64,000 bases of DNA from positions 1-64,000 of the forward strand of contig NZ_JAEEMU010000042.1 in the NCBI RefSeq assembly GCF_016283395.1, given 5' to 3'. This DNA is from Ruminococcus sp. Lineage in GTDB: Bacteria; Bacillota_A; Clostridia; Oscillospirales; Ruminococcaceae. The translations under genes and the position numbers were made by a program. Below are positions 40,561 through 51,200 of this stretch, one piece after another. The notes under the pieces are model-generated. The model made no database searches. It was not told the origin of the DNA and was given only the letters and a program-made list of their open reading frames with translations. Numbering within the stretch: the stretch's first letter is position 1; the number at the start of each line of letters is the position of its first letter.

Positions 40561-43158
40561 ATGAATGCAGAGAAATTGACTCAGAAATCCATAGATGCTG
40601 TGAGAAAGGCACAGAGCATTGCTGTAATGCTCTCAAACTCGGTTATCGAACCAATTCATCTTCTTGCAGGACTTGTCCGTCAGGAAAACGGACTCATACC
40701 GCAGCTTCTCAAAAAGATGAATATTGACGAGGATATCTTTGATTCTGAGGTAGAAAAGAAGATAAATTCACTTCCTAAGGTAACAGGAAGCGGCAGAAGC
40801 AGCAATATCGGTATCTCGGCTGAGTGTGACAGAGTTCTCACATCGGCTGAGGGTATTGCTTCAAATATGAAGGACGAATTTGTGTCTGTTGAGCATCTCA
40901 TGCTTGCACTTATAGACAGCAAGGACAGAGAGGTATCTCAGCTGCTCAGCACCTTTAATATTACCCGTGACAGCTTCCTCAGCGCACTTATGTCTGTCAG
41001 AGGAAATACGAGAGTTACCAGTGAAAATCCTGAGGATACCTACGATGTCCTTACGAAATACGGTCAGGAGCTCGTTGGACTTGCGAGGAGAAACAAGCTC
41101 GACCCCGTTATCGGACGTGACAGCGAGATACGAAACGTTATCCGCATACTCTCAAGAAAGACGAAAAACAACCCTGTGCTCATTGGTGAGCCTGGTGTCG
41201 GAAAAACTGCCATTGCTGAGGGACTTGCCCTGCGTATCGTGGCAGGCGATGTGCCCGACAGCCTTAAAGACCGCAAGGTGTTCTCACTTGACATGGGAGC
41301 TCTCGTCGCAGGAGCGAAGTACCGCGGCGAATTTGAAGAGCGTCTGAAAGCTGTCCTCAACGAGATAAAGAACAGCAACGGACAGATACTGCTCTTTATT
41401 GATGAGCTTCACACTATCGTCGGCGCAGGTAAGACAGACGGTGCTATGGACGCAGGCAATCTTTTGAAGCCTATGCTTGCAAGAGGTGAGCTCCACTGTA
41501 TCGGTGCTACTACACTTAATGAATATCGCCAGTACATCGAGAAAGATCCTGCACTGGAGCGTCGTTTCCAGCCTGTTATGGTGGACGAGCCAAGCGTTGA
41601 GGATACTATCTCCATACTTCGTGGACTCAAAGAGCGTTACGAGGTATTCCACGGCGTTAAGATAAGCGATAATGCACTTATATCTGCTGCTATGCTTTCA
41701 AATCGTTATATTACAGACCGTTTCCTGCCTGATAAGGCTATCGACCTTATAGACGAAGCCTGCGCAACTATCCGTACGGAAATGGACTCAATGCCAACCG
41801 AGCTCGATGTGATCTCACGTAAGATAGTTCAGCTTGAAATTGAAGAAGCTGCACTGAAAAAGGAAAGTGACAATATCTCTCAGGAACACCTTGAAGAGAT
41901 ACAGAAAGAGCTTGCAGAGCTTCGTGAGAAGTTCAACAGCATGAAAGCAAAGTGGGAGAACGAAAAGAACGATATCTCCGCAGTTCAGAAGCTCCGTGAG
42001 GAGATCGAAAAGACAGGCGGTGAGATAGACAAGGCAGAGCGTGAATATGACCTCAACAAGGCTGCCGAGCTTAAATACGGCAAGCTGCCGCAGCTCCAGA
42101 AACAGCTTGAAGAGCTTGAAAAGCAGGCTGAACATGATGTCGAGAACGGCAGACTGCTCCGTGACAAGGTAACTGAGGACGAGATAGCAAAGATCGTATG
42201 TCGCTGGACAGGTATCCCCGTATCAAAGCTCATGGAGGGCGAAAAGGAAAAGATACTTGGACTTGAAGGACTTCTCCACAAGAGAGTCATCGGACAGGAC
42301 GAGGCAGTTACAAAGGTAAGTGAAGCTATCCTGCGTTCTCGTGCAGGTATACAGGCACCCGACAGACCTATCGGCTCGTTCCTCTTTCTCGGACCTACAG
42401 GTGTCGGTAAGACAGAGCTTGCAAAGGCACTTTCCGAGATACTCTTCGACGACGAGAGAAATATTATCCGTATCGACATGAGCGAATATATGGAGAAATT
42501 CAGCGTAAGCAGACTCATTGGTGCGCCTCCAGGCTATGTCGGTTATGATGAGGGCGGTCAGCTTACGGAAGCAGTCCGCAGAAAGCCATATTCCGTTGTA
42601 CTATTTGATGAGATAGAAAAGGCTCATCCTGATGTATTCAATATTCTTCTGCAAGTCCTTGATGACGGACGTATCACCGATTCACAGGGCAGGACAGTTG
42701 ACTTCAAGAATACCATAATCATACTTACTTCAAACCTCGGTTCACCGTATATCCTTGAGGGCATAGACGAAAACGGCGAGATAACTGACGAAGCTCGTTC
42801 ACAGGTGGAGGGACTGCTGAAAACACAGTTCAGACCTGAGTTCCTTAACCGTCTTGATGAGATAATCTTCTACAAGCCGCTGGCTAAGACAGAGATTATC
42901 AAGATAGTTGACCTTATGCTTGCAGACCTTCAGAAGCGTCTTGACGACAAGCACATACGTATAAATGTAAGCGATGCGGCTAAGAATTACATCGTTGAAT
43001 GTGGTTACGACCCGAATTTCGGTGCAAGACCGCTGAGAAGATTTATCCAGCGCAACGTTGAGACTCTTGCAGCAAAGCGTATCATAGGCGGCAATCTTTC
43101 CGCAGGCGATGTTATCGACATCGATATCGACGCAAACGGAAAACTTACAGCAGACTAA
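40561..43158 (+). CDS. clpB: ATP-dependent disaggregase ClpB
   Basis: 865 residues. Order: Clp N-terminal repeat domain (1 to about 145), AAA-1 with Walker A GEPGVGKT (209-216), the long coiled-coil M-domain (about 410-530) that marks ClpB rather than ClpC or ClpA, AAA-2 with GPTGVGKT (611-618), and the C-terminal D2-small domain with [11 protein letters not shown]. No IGF/LGF ClpP-binding loop was seen. It resolves protein aggregates with DnaK. GGAGGAATAA precedes the ATG. No CIRCE or CtsR box was found immediately upstream. Confidence 0.95.
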   Translation: MNAEKLTQKSIDAVRKAQSIAVMLSNSVIEPIHLLAGLVRQENGLIPQLLKKMNIDEDIFDSEVEKKINSLPKVTGSGRSSNIGISAECDRVLTSAEGIASNMKDEFVSVEHLMLALIDSKDREVSQLLSTFNITRDSFLSALMSVRGNTRVTSENPEDTYDVLTKYGQELVGLARRNKLDPVIGRDSEIRNVIRILSRKTKNNPVLIGEPGVGKTAIAEGLALRIVAGDVPDSLKDRKVFSLDMGALVAGAKYRGEFEERLKAVLNEIKNSNGQILLFIDELHTIVGAGKTDGAMDAGNLLKPMLARGELHCIGATTLNEYRQYIEKDPALERRFQPVMVDEPSVEDTISILRGLKERYEVFHGVKISDNALISAAMLSNRYITDRFLPDKAIDLIDEACATIRTEMDSMPTELDVISRKIVQLEIEEAALKKESDNISQEHLEEIQKELAELREKFNSMKAKWENEKNDISAVQKLREEIEKTGGEIDKAEREYDLNKAAELKYGKLPQLQKQLEELEKQAEHDVENGRLLRDKVTEDEIAKIVCRWTGIPVSKLMEGEKEKILGLEGLLHKRVIGQDEAVTKVSEAILRSRAGIQAPDRPIGSFLFLGPTGVGKTELAKALSEILFDDERNIIRIDMSEYMEKFSVSRLIGAPPGYVGYDEGGQLTEAVRRKPYSVVLFDEIEKAHPDVFNILLQVLDDGRITDSQGRTVDFKNTIIILTSNLGSPYILEGIDENGEITDEARSQVEGLLKTQFRPEFLNRLDEIIFYKPLAKTEIIKIVDLMLADLQKRLDDKHIRINVSDAAKNYIVECGYDPNFGARPLRRFIQRNVETLAAKRIIGGNLSAGDVIDIDIDANGKLTAD

Positions 43159-43166
43159 AATAACAA

Positions 43167-43207
43167 GCCATAGTATTTCTGAGCCGCAGAGATACTATGG
43201 CATTTTT
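43167..43207 (+). terminator. Terminator after clpB
   Basis: GCCATAGTATTTCTG (43167-43181) pairs with CAGAGATACTATGGC (43187-43201), 15 bp with one wobble, then ATTTTTA. Confidence 0.8.
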
Positions 43208-43560
43208 ATGCTCTTTTCGGGGGTGCTTCTTCAATTTATTCTTATAAATATGTTGAAAACCGTGTATTTTAGCGCGAGTTCACAAAAAGTTTAGAAAGTC
43301 AGTGCTGAAAACGTTGATTTTTTTACCTTCAAAGGGCTGATTTCAGTGTATATTTCGGAATATTTTAGATATAATATACAAAAAGTAAAATGATAAATGC
43401 TTAACAAGGCAGTTCTTAACGGAAAATAGGCAAATTCTATGGCGGAATTGAATAAAAATGGGGCGGTATACAGCCAAATATAGGTAGATTTGTCATTTTT
43501 TTATGAATTACTTGACAAATAATCACAAAGGGTATATAATTCAATTGTAAAATCTTATTT
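43208..43560. other. Intergenic region before the HU gene
   Basis: AT-rich, no gene. Contains the HU promoter at 43512-43540; nothing else convincing. Confidence 0.6.
43512..43540 (+). promoter_or_regulatory. Strong promoter of the HU gene
   Basis: Perfect TTGACA and TATAAT with a 17-nt spacer, as expected for a highly expressed nucleoid protein. Confidence 0.9.
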
Positions 43561-43575
43561 ATGGAGGATAAAATT

Positions 43576-43851
43576 ATGACAAAGACCGAATTAATCAGTG
43601 CAGTTGCCGACAAGGCAGACTTCACAAAGAAGAATGCAGAGACTGCTGTAAACGCTATCATCTCAACAATTACAGATGCTCTCGCAAGCGGAGAGAAGGT
43701 TTCAATCGTAGGCTTTGGAACATTTGAAGTACGTGACCGTAAGGAGAAGCAGGTAATCAATCCTCAGACAAAGAAGATGATGACAGCTCCAGCTTCAAAG
43801 GCTCCTGCTTTCAAGGCTGGTCAGGCATTCAAGAACGCTGTAAACAAGTAA
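43576..43851 (+). CDS. hup: DNA-binding protein HU
   Basis: 91 residues from ATG 43576 behind ATGGAGGATAAAATT. MTKTELISAVADKA, VSIVGFGTFEVRDRKEK and the beta-arm segment NPQTKKMMTAPASKAPAFKAG are the HU signature. It bends and compacts DNA as a dimer. An H1-like protein gene follows 19 nt downstream in the same transcript. Confidence 0.97.
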   Translation: MTKTELISAVADKADFTKKNAETAVNAIISTITDALASGEKVSIVGFGTFEVRDRKEKQVINPQTKKMMTAPASKAPAFKAGQAFKNAVNK

Positions 43852-43870
43852 TTCTAAGGAGGATATTATC

Positions 43871-44290
43871 ATGCCGGAGAAGAAGACTGCAGAAACAAAA
43901 GTAGTTGAGACAGCTGCTCCTGTAGAGGAGAAGAAGGCTGTTGCTGCCAAGAAGCCAGCTGAGAAAAAGGCTGCTGCTAAGAAGCCTGCTGAGAAGAAGG
44001 CTCCAGCTGCTAAGAAGCCTGCTGAGAAGAAAGCTGCTGCTAAGAAGCCTGCTGAGAAGAAGGCTCCAGCTGCTAAGAAGCCTGCTGCAAAGAAGGAAAC
44101 AGCTGAGGAGAGAAAGGTATTCATTCAGTACAATGGTGCTGAAGTTGCAGGTACAGACCTCATTGATAAAGCAAAGGCTGTTGCCGGAGTAAAGTCTGCT
44201 AAGAGCGTTGTTGTATACGTAAGACCTGAGATCAACAAGGTATATTACGTTATCGACGATAACATATTCGGCAATTTTGATCTTTTCTAA
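43871..44290 (+). CDS. Histone-H1-like Lys/Ala/Pro repeat protein with DUF6465-type C-terminus
   Basis: 139 residues. Residues about 20-77 are tandem AAKKPAEKK/APAAKKPAEKK repeats, much like eukaryotic H1 tails, and at DNA level they form near-identical tandem units of about 36-42 bp. Residues about 80-139 form a small folded domain (KVFIQYNGAEVAGTDLIDKAK, VVVYVRPEINKVYYVID) that I take as DUF6465. AAGGAGGAT precedes the ATG. Co-transcription with HU suggests a nucleoid role; DNA binding by the tail is inferred from composition. Confidence 0.8.
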   Translation: MPEKKTAETKVVETAAPVEEKKAVAAKKPAEKKAAAKKPAEKKAPAAKKPAEKKAAAKKPAEKKAPAAKKPAAKKETAEERKVFIQYNGAEVAGTDLIDKAKAVAGVKSAKSVVVYVRPEINKVYYVIDDNIFGNFDLF

Positions 44291-44298
44291 GAATTGAA

Positions 44299-44326
44299 AA
44301 GCTCCGCTTTATGCGGAGCTTTTTTG
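44299..44326 (+). terminator. Terminator of the HU operon
   Basis: AAGCTCCGC (44299-44307) pairs with GCGGAGCTT (44313-44321), then six T's. Confidence 0.9.
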
Positions 44327-44344
44327 CGCCCTGAGGACATAAAC

Positions 44345-44370
44345 AAGGCTCTCCATACGGAGAGCCTTTT
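44345..44370 (-). terminator. Terminator for the large dockerin-protein gene
   Basis: AAGGCTCTCC (44345-44354) pairs with GGAGAGCCTT (44359-44368) around ATAC. It lies past the end of the minus-strand gene and can also act on the plus strand. Confidence 0.7.
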
Positions 44371-44428
44371 AACTATATCATGTTTTCTGTTTTATCCCAG
44401 ATCTTGTGTAAATTATTATGTCATCAGC

Positions 44429-47400
44429 TTATACTGCGCTTTCGATAGTTACCTTAAAGGAGATACTTACGTTATTGCATAAAGTATATGCATAATAATG
44501 ACCTGTGCATCCTTTGTAATTAAATGTATATTCACCTGCTGGAAGTGTCTTGAAATCATCTGCACTATACACTTTTCCGTTGCTGTCAGTTACTGTATAT
44601 ATAGGTTTTCCCGACTCACTTGAATAAAATAATCCTTTAAATGTTTCTTCGTTTGTACCGTACTTTAATGTTGCGATATATTCAAGACCATCGAAATCAA
44701 GATCTTCCCCCTGCTTGTAAACTGTCTTTGTCGGATAGGATTTGACTTCCTTGAACTCATATGTCGGGTGCATATTTGGTACAGTTGTTGTAGTTGTTGA
44801 AGTCTCTTTGACAGCAGCAGTAGTGACTGATGTAACTACAGTCTGCTCAGTATTATTTGTGCTGTCGTTATTACCTGATGTTGGCTTTGGGTCAAGACCG
44901 AGGAGTATGCGCTGTATTGCAAGTGCGTCCTGAGTTGAGAGACCGCCGCCGTTAATATCGCCGAGAGCAGATCCTCTCTTTGTGATATGGTTTTCATCAG
45001 TACCGTTTACGCCGTACTTGTTAGGATTTGCAAGAGACTGCATTATAAGAACAACGTCGCCCATATCAAGTGAGCTGTCCACATTGGCATCACCGATATC
45101 ACCGGTATATTTGCTTACTTCAAGTTCGCCGCGAATGATAGTATTTGTATCAGGATCAACATAGATATCGCCTGAAACTATATCGCCCTTGCGGAGATCT
45201 GTGTCAGCACTGCTGTTTCCGAGCATACTTTCTCTGTTGTTAATAGTGTAAGAACCGATCTTGCTTATAATAAATCCGTTTTCTGAACCGATAGTGAAGT
45301 TTGTTACCTCAGCGTTGCTTATCTTTACCTGCTTTGCAGGCTTTTTAGCTGAATTTATATAGACCATTACAGAAAAATCAACAGCCTGTGTATCGTAAAC
45401 AGTTTTGTCGTAAGATTCGCCATTTACCTGGCACTTGAAGAAGCCCTCTGTACCTATCTTTACGATATAAGCACCGCCCTTGAGTTTGCTGAACTCATCG
45501 GCTGAAACAGAAGTCTTGCCGTCAAGTGACTCTATCTTGATGTACTGAGGATAAATGTTTGTAACACTCCATACGTAGTCAGTAATAAGTGTATCGAAAT
45601 TGCCCTTGTTTGAATGTCTGTTTACGCTGTGGTAAGCGTTGATAACAAGACCGCTGAAGTCAAGTGACTCGCCCTCGTCGTAGATAGTCTTTGTAGGGAT
45701 AGTCTTTATGCTCTTGAAATGGTCAACGCCTGTACCGTACATCCATACTTCAGGTTCTGTATATGTTGTTGAATGGTCGGGAACTTCGTTATTTGTACCG
45801 CCGTAAGGGTAAGATACAGCAGCTGTTGTGGTAGGGCTCGGGTTATAGTGAGTTGTAACAGAATATAGATCAATGCTGAAAATATCATAGAGATAGTTTA
45901 CAGCCATATAGCTTTGATTAGCAGTTACTATTATATTATCGCCCTTATTGAGGCTCTTTAGTATTTCAGTGACTTTTTCTTCCGAAAGACCGTCTTCGAG
46001 GCGGAGAGAGCTTAAAGTGTATTTTATACCGCCGCTGAGATAAAGCTCCTTATAGCTGCCACAATCAGCATAGCTGTCGAAAGTACCTCTGAACGATGTG
46101 CGGTCATATTCTTTTACACTTGTTACCGGAGCAGTTAACGTAGTTGTGATCATAGTAGTTGTTACAGGCTGAGAAGATGAAGCATTGACTTTTACCTGAT
46201 AATAGTCCTTAGCCATTCCTTCGCCTTCGCCGTATGTAATATAAATAGTATAGATACCGGGCTTTGTGTTGTCGAATTCAGAATCATCTATTTTGAAATA
46301 CTTGGAGTCAAATGGCTGTTGGAAAGTATCTCCGTGCATTCCGTGTGAATCATATACTGTACCATAAGCCATGCCGCCTGAGAGATCAAGCTCTTCACCG
46401 ATATTGTATTCAACTTTTGTCGGATATGAACCTACAGAAAGTCCATATTTTTTCCAGTATGCGGTCGTTGTGGTAGTTACGTTTGCATTAGGGTTTACAG
46501 TGTGAGTTCCTGAGTATAAGGAATGATCAACAAGGGCTCTGACAGACCTGATATAGTTGAAAGTCATATAAGTAGAAACTACACTTATTGTGACCATATC
46601 GCCTTTCTGAACATTTGCAAACCATGAAACGTCGCTTTCCTTTTCGAGAGTGTATACGTCTTCACCGTTGTTCATGTAAAGCTTTTTTCCTTCAATGCGG
46701 TCAAAGTTGCCTGTGATTACTGTATTATAATCCTCAGTATGTGAAGTAACAACTGTCGTAGTAGTTGTTGTTACCGAAGGATCGGGAGCTGTAGTGAAAA
46801 CAGGACGTTTTACAGCGTAATCGGCCTTAACGATACCTGTCAGGAATATGTTGGATTCATGCCAGAAGCAATTGAACAGCATATCAGCGATATCGCCCTT
46901 TTTCAGAGATGAGAGTATTTCCTGATCTTTCTCGGTATAATCGCCTGTTAAATAAACAGGTCCGAGGTCATCTACTATAATAACATCGTCATCAATGTAC
47001 TCTATGGTATCATATATAGAATTCATATCATTTTTTCTGATCTCATATCCTGTTTCGGTGTCGGCAGTACCGACAACAGCTGCCTTTTTGATGTTTGTTA
47101 TCTTACGAGTTTTGTTCTTTTTATAAGTAAAAGTAGCCTCGACTACATTTCCTTCCTTGAAAGCATCTGATGATACTCCGTCTGCAAGCTTGAATATGCC
47201 GTTGTCCTTTAAGCAGAAGAATTTTCCTGTTACCCAGATCACTTCGTCCTTGACGGATATTTCTTTGCCTTCTTCGGGGAAGCTTTCGTCTGCACATTCG
47301 TGGCAGTAATATAAATAATGATCAAAAGATGTTTCTTCCAGATCATATATGTCGAAGATCTTGCCGCACATCTGACAGCTGTCTGAAAAACTCTTATCAG

Positions 47401-47878
47401 GTTTTTCGTTGCTTATACTTTTTAAAGATACTATATAATGGTTATTTTTATTATCAGGTGTATTCTGATAATTATACTCTAAATACAGCTCTTCGCCGAC
47501 TTTGGGCTCGTGACCGAGCTTGTTGGTGAGATGCTGTAATTCAAGAGGAGCATTGAAGAAGAATTTTCCTGCTGTGTCGAAAGTTACTGAGTCGTTGTCG
47601 ATAGCAGTGATCGTACCATGAACTTTTGCGGATAGTGTGGGGAAGCAGCATGAAGCTGCGGGATAGCAGTCGTAACAAGCGGAACAGCCGTTTGATGCAA
47701 CGTGTATTTCGCTTTTCGGGACTTCCTTATGGCAGAGCATACACTTTGCCATTTCAGCTTGTTCTGCTGAGTCAGCGGCTACAGCTACTGATGTGTTTGT
47801 GATCGTGGGTGCAGCAGACATCATTGATGCTGACATTGCAGCTGCAAGTGTGATGGATAATATTTTTTTGAATAGCAT
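44429..47878 (-). CDS. Large secreted protein with zinc-ribbon-like motifs, Ig-like repeats and an internal dockerin
   Basis: 1149 residues; signal peptide to about 35. Residues about 44-80 (KCMLCHKEV ... GCSACYDCYP) and about 165-200 (CQMCGKIFD ... YYCHECAD) are cysteine pairs spaced like zinc ribbons, rare in secreted proteins. Then come repeated beta modules with Thr-rich linkers. At least three contain an SYPTKVEYNIGEELDLSGG-like unit (also PTKTIYDEGESLDFSGL and PTKTVYKQGEDLDFDGL), typical of bacterial Ig-like folds. A type I dockerin lies inside (about 925-995, GDANVDSSLDMGDVVLIMQ and GDINGGGLSTQDALAIQ), followed by one more Ig-like unit. No catalytic domain recognised. AAAGGAGGT precedes the ATG. 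Confidence 0.8.
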   Translation of the reverse strand: MLFKKILSITLAAAMSASMMSAAPTITNTSVAVAADSAEQAEMAKCMLCHKEVPKSEIHVASNGCSACYDCYPAASCCFPTLSAKVHGTITAIDNDSVTFDTAGKFFFNAPLELQHLTNKLGHEPKVGEELYLEYNYQNTPDNKNNHYIVSLKSISNEKPDKSFSDSCQMCGKIFDIYDLEETSFDHYLYYCHECADESFPEEGKEISVKDEVIWVTGKFFCLKDNGIFKLADGVSSDAFKEGNVVEATFTYKKNKTRKITNIKKAAVVGTADTETGYEIRKNDMNSIYDTIEYIDDDVIIVDDLGPVYLTGDYTEKDQEILSSLKKGDIADMLFNCFWHESNIFLTGIVKADYAVKRPVFTTAPDPSVTTTTTTVVTSHTEDYNTVITGNFDRIEGKKLYMNNGEDVYTLEKESDVSWFANVQKGDMVTISVVSTYMTFNYIRSVRALVDHSLYSGTHTVNPNANVTTTTTAYWKKYGLSVGSYPTKVEYNIGEELDLSGGMAYGTVYDSHGMHGDTFQQPFDSKYFKIDDSEFDNTKPGIYTIYITYGEGEGMAKDYYQVKVNASSSQPVTTTMITTTLTAPVTSVKEYDRTSFRGTFDSYADCGSYKELYLSGGIKYTLSSLRLEDGLSEEKVTEILKSLNKGDNIIVTANQSYMAVNYLYDIFSIDLYSVTTHYNPSPTTTAAVSYPYGGTNNEVPDHSTTYTEPEVWMYGTGVDHFKSIKTIPTKTIYDEGESLDFSGLVINAYHSVNRHSNKGNFDTLITDYVWSVTNIYPQYIKIESLDGKTSVSADEFSKLKGGAYIVKIGTEGFFKCQVNGESYDKTVYDTQAVDFSVMVYINSAKKPAKQVKISNAEVTNFTIGSENGFIISKIGSYTINNRESMLGNSSADTDLRKGDIVSGDIYVDPDTNTIIRGELEVSKYTGDIGDANVDSSLDMGDVVLIMQSLANPNKYGVNGTDENHITKRGSALGDINGGGLSTQDALAIQRILLGLDPKPTSGNNDSTNNTEQTVVTSVTTAAVKETSTTTTTVPNMHPTYEFKEVKSYPTKTVYKQGEDLDFDGLEYIATLKYGTNEETFKGLFYSSESGKPIYTVTDSNGKVYSADDFKTLPAGEYTFNYKGCTGHYYAYTLCNNVSISFKVTIESAV

Positions 47879-48218
47879 AAATAATACCTCCTTTGTAAAT
47901 TTTCATGCTTTCTATTACTTAGACGGGACAGGATAAATAAACTCTCACATTTTTTTAGAAAAAAATTATGAACTTTTTGTGAAGCGATATGCTACTTTTA
48001 TTACTGTATATAAGATATAAATAGCAAAATTATAACTATTCGAGATAATAATTGACGGATTGTGTGAGACTATATATACTTATAGCACAAAATATCATCT
48101 AATAAGTATTATATGTCATTGAAATAGTGACATGGGAGGCATATAATATAGACAGTGAGAAAAAGGTATGCGATAGGCATACTGTTCAGAGGATATTAAA
48201 AATCTGGAGGGATTTGCT
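47879..48218. other. Divergent intergenic region between two secreted-protein genes
   Basis: No gene. It holds the pectate lyase promoter (48052-48080). Its leader contains ATGTCA/TGACAT and GTATGC/GCATAC hairpins. I could not pick a convincing promoter for the minus-strand gene, and no clear catabolite-repression site. Confidence 0.6.
48052..48080 (+). promoter_or_regulatory. Promoter of the pectate lyase gene
   Basis: TTGACG, 17-nt spacer, TATACT; leaves a leader of about 130 nt. Confidence 0.7.
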
Positions 48219-51200
48219 ATGAAAAAAGCTGACCTTAGAAAGAGAGCGGTATCTGTAGCAGCTGCGGCTGTTATGACAGTGTCCGCAGCAGTCGGTACAA
48301 CTGCCAATGTATTTGACTTTGGCGCAGATGCATCTGTAATGACCGTGTATGCGGCTGAGAGCAGTGTGAAGGTGCTCAGCAGCAAAGGCTACGGCGAGGG
48401 CGTTTATGCCACATGGTCATCGGTATCGGGCGCATCGGGCTACAATGTCTATGTAGACGGCACTCAGATAGACAGTATGCTCATAAGGCAGTACAGCGGC
48501 TACATGAGAGCCGATGCAGTAGGTCTCAAGGCAGGAAGTCATACTATTAAGATAGTACCTGTTATAGGTGGCAGGGAAGACGGTTCCAAGGCTGCCGAGA
48601 CTAAGGTGAATGCATATGCACACGACAGAAGCGGCTTTGCTTTCGTAGGCGGCAGTGCTAACGGTGCATACAATGCAGACGGCACACTCAAGAGCAATGC
48701 TATCGTTGTATATGTTACAGACTCCAACAAGGACAGTGTTACAGCAAGTATTGATGCTACAGGTAAGGGAGCAGAGACTCTTACAGGCGTTCAGAACATC
48801 ATTACAGGCTATAAGAAAGGAAAAGAATCAAGACCACTGAATATACGTTTCATCGGTAATATAACAGATCCCTCGATTCTCACTAAAGGCGACCTCATGC
48901 TTGATACGGTCACAGCAGGCTGTACCGTTGAGGGAATAGGAAACGACGCAACTCTTAACGGCTTCGGTCTCGTGATGAAAAACTGCTCAAACGTTGAGGT
49001 GAGAAACCTCGGCTTTATGAACTGCAACAGCAATGAGGGCGACAACTGCGGATTACAGCAGAATAATAACCACGTATGGGTGCATAATTGCGATTTCTTC
49101 TATGGCGATGCAGGCTCTGACGCAGATCAGGTAAAGGGCGACGGAGCACTTGATACCAAGACATCTACATATATAACTCATTCCTATAACCACTTCTGGG
49201 ACAACGGCAAGTGCAACTTGCAGGGTATGAAGTCTGAGTCGACGGATAATTATATCACATACCACCACAACTGGTATGATCACTCAGACTCACGCCACCC
49301 CAGAATAAGGACCTGCTCTGTACATTGCTATAACAACTATTTTGACGGCAATGCAAAGTACGGTGTAGGTGTAACAATGGGAGCTTCATGCTTCGTTGAG
49401 AACAACTATTTCAGAAACTGCAAATACCCTATGCTTATTTCCATGCAGGGCTCTGACGATATCACAGGCGGTACATTCTCAGGTGAAGCAGGCGGCGTTA
49501 TAAAGTCCTTCGGCAATGTTATGACAGGTCAGAAGGCTTATACCACATATCAGCAGAATAATACTGATTTCGACGCATATGAGGCTTCTTCAAGAACAGA
49601 GAAGATAGGTTCCGATGTAAAGGCAAAGAGCGGCGGAACTTCATATAACAATTTCGATACGTCAAGCGTGATGTACAGCTATACTCCCGACAATGCCAGC
49701 GATGTGCCTTCAATAGTCACATCAAAGGCAGGACGTGTGGACGGCGGAGACTTCAAGTGGCAGTTCAACAATGCTGTGGACGATGAGAGTTATGCAGTCA
49801 ATCAGGGACTTAAATCCGCACTTGTGGCATACAAGGGCAGCGTAACAGCTATCGGAAGCGGCTTCAAGGAGGACAATGCTACTGCGCCTGTAGTAACTAC
49901 TACAACTGTTACTCAGCCTGTAGCTACTGATATAACTACTACCACTACCACAGTCTCACAGGCAGCTTCAACGACTACTACATCTGCTCCTGTGGTAACT
50001 CCCGTAACAGGCGGAAATATCATCTTCGCTTCACCAAACGGCGGCGGTGACGGAAAGTCTGCAAATTCGCCTACTGATGTTCTTACAGCTATAAAGTCAG
50101 TACCCGCAGGCGGCACTATTTACCTCCTTGCAGGTACATATAAGTATACTTCAACTATTATGATAGAGGAGAGCAACTCAGGCAGGGCAGGCGCATACAA
50201 GACTATTGCCGCTTATCCCAGTGCTGAGGTAAAGTTCGACTTTACAGGACAGGCTGTTGACGGTGCAAACCGCGGCTTTGTTCTTGACGGTTCCTACTGG
50301 CACTTCTACGGCTTTGAGATAGCAAACGCAGGAGATAACGGTATGCTCCTCTCAGGCGATAACAATATCATCGAAATGATGATATTTGACGGCAATCAGG
50401 ATACAGGACTCCAGATATCAAGGTATAACAGCTCATATACAAGCGTTTCACAGTGGCCGAGCAACAACCTTGTGAAGAACTGCACATCGCGCAATAACTG
50501 CGACGATGCCACAATGGAGAATGCAGACGGCTTTGCTGCAAAGCTTACCTGCGGTGAGGGCAATGTATTTGACGGCTGTATCTCTTACAACAATTCAGAT
50601 GACGGCTGGGACTTATACGCTAAGGAAGCTACAGGTCCTATCGGTGTTGTAACAATAAAGAACTGTATCGCATTCCGAAACGGCTTCACAGAAAGCGGCA
50701 AGGGCTACGGCGACTGTGACGGCAACGGTTTCAAGCTTGGCGGCGGCGGTGTTGGTACACGCCATATCGTTGAGAACTGTCTTGCGTTTGAGAACCTCAA
50801 CTGCGGATTTACGGACAATAATAACCCGAAATTCGGCGATATGAAGAACTGTACCGCGTACAACAACGGTATCGGCGGCAATGGCAAGGCTAACTACATG
50901 GTATACCGCTGCGATACATCTGCGACCTTCAATGGTATGATGTCGTACATCAATACAGGCAAGGTATCAAAGACAAATGCGGCAGGCATTAAAGTCTCAA
51001 ATGATAAGTTCGTCGGAAATATGACCAACTCAATTTACTACAACAGCAAGTACTACTTTGCAAAGTCAAATACTGCTATGACTAATGGTGCAAAGCTGGG
51101 CGATATCATTACTCCTGCTGACAGTGACTTTATGACACTTAACGTTGCTGCTATGGGAACTGATTTCCACAAGGCTTGGAGAAATGCAGACGGCTCACCA

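Noticed and set aside
43871..44124. Lys/Ala/Pro DNA repeats considered as a CRISPR or satellite array
   Set aside because: They are codon-level repeats inside an intact reading frame with a ribosome site and a conserved C-terminal domain. No spacer-like unique sequences were seen.
47985..48000. TGTGAAGCGATATGCT as a catabolite-repression (cre) site
   Set aside because: It misses one base of the consensus spacing and is not a good palindrome.
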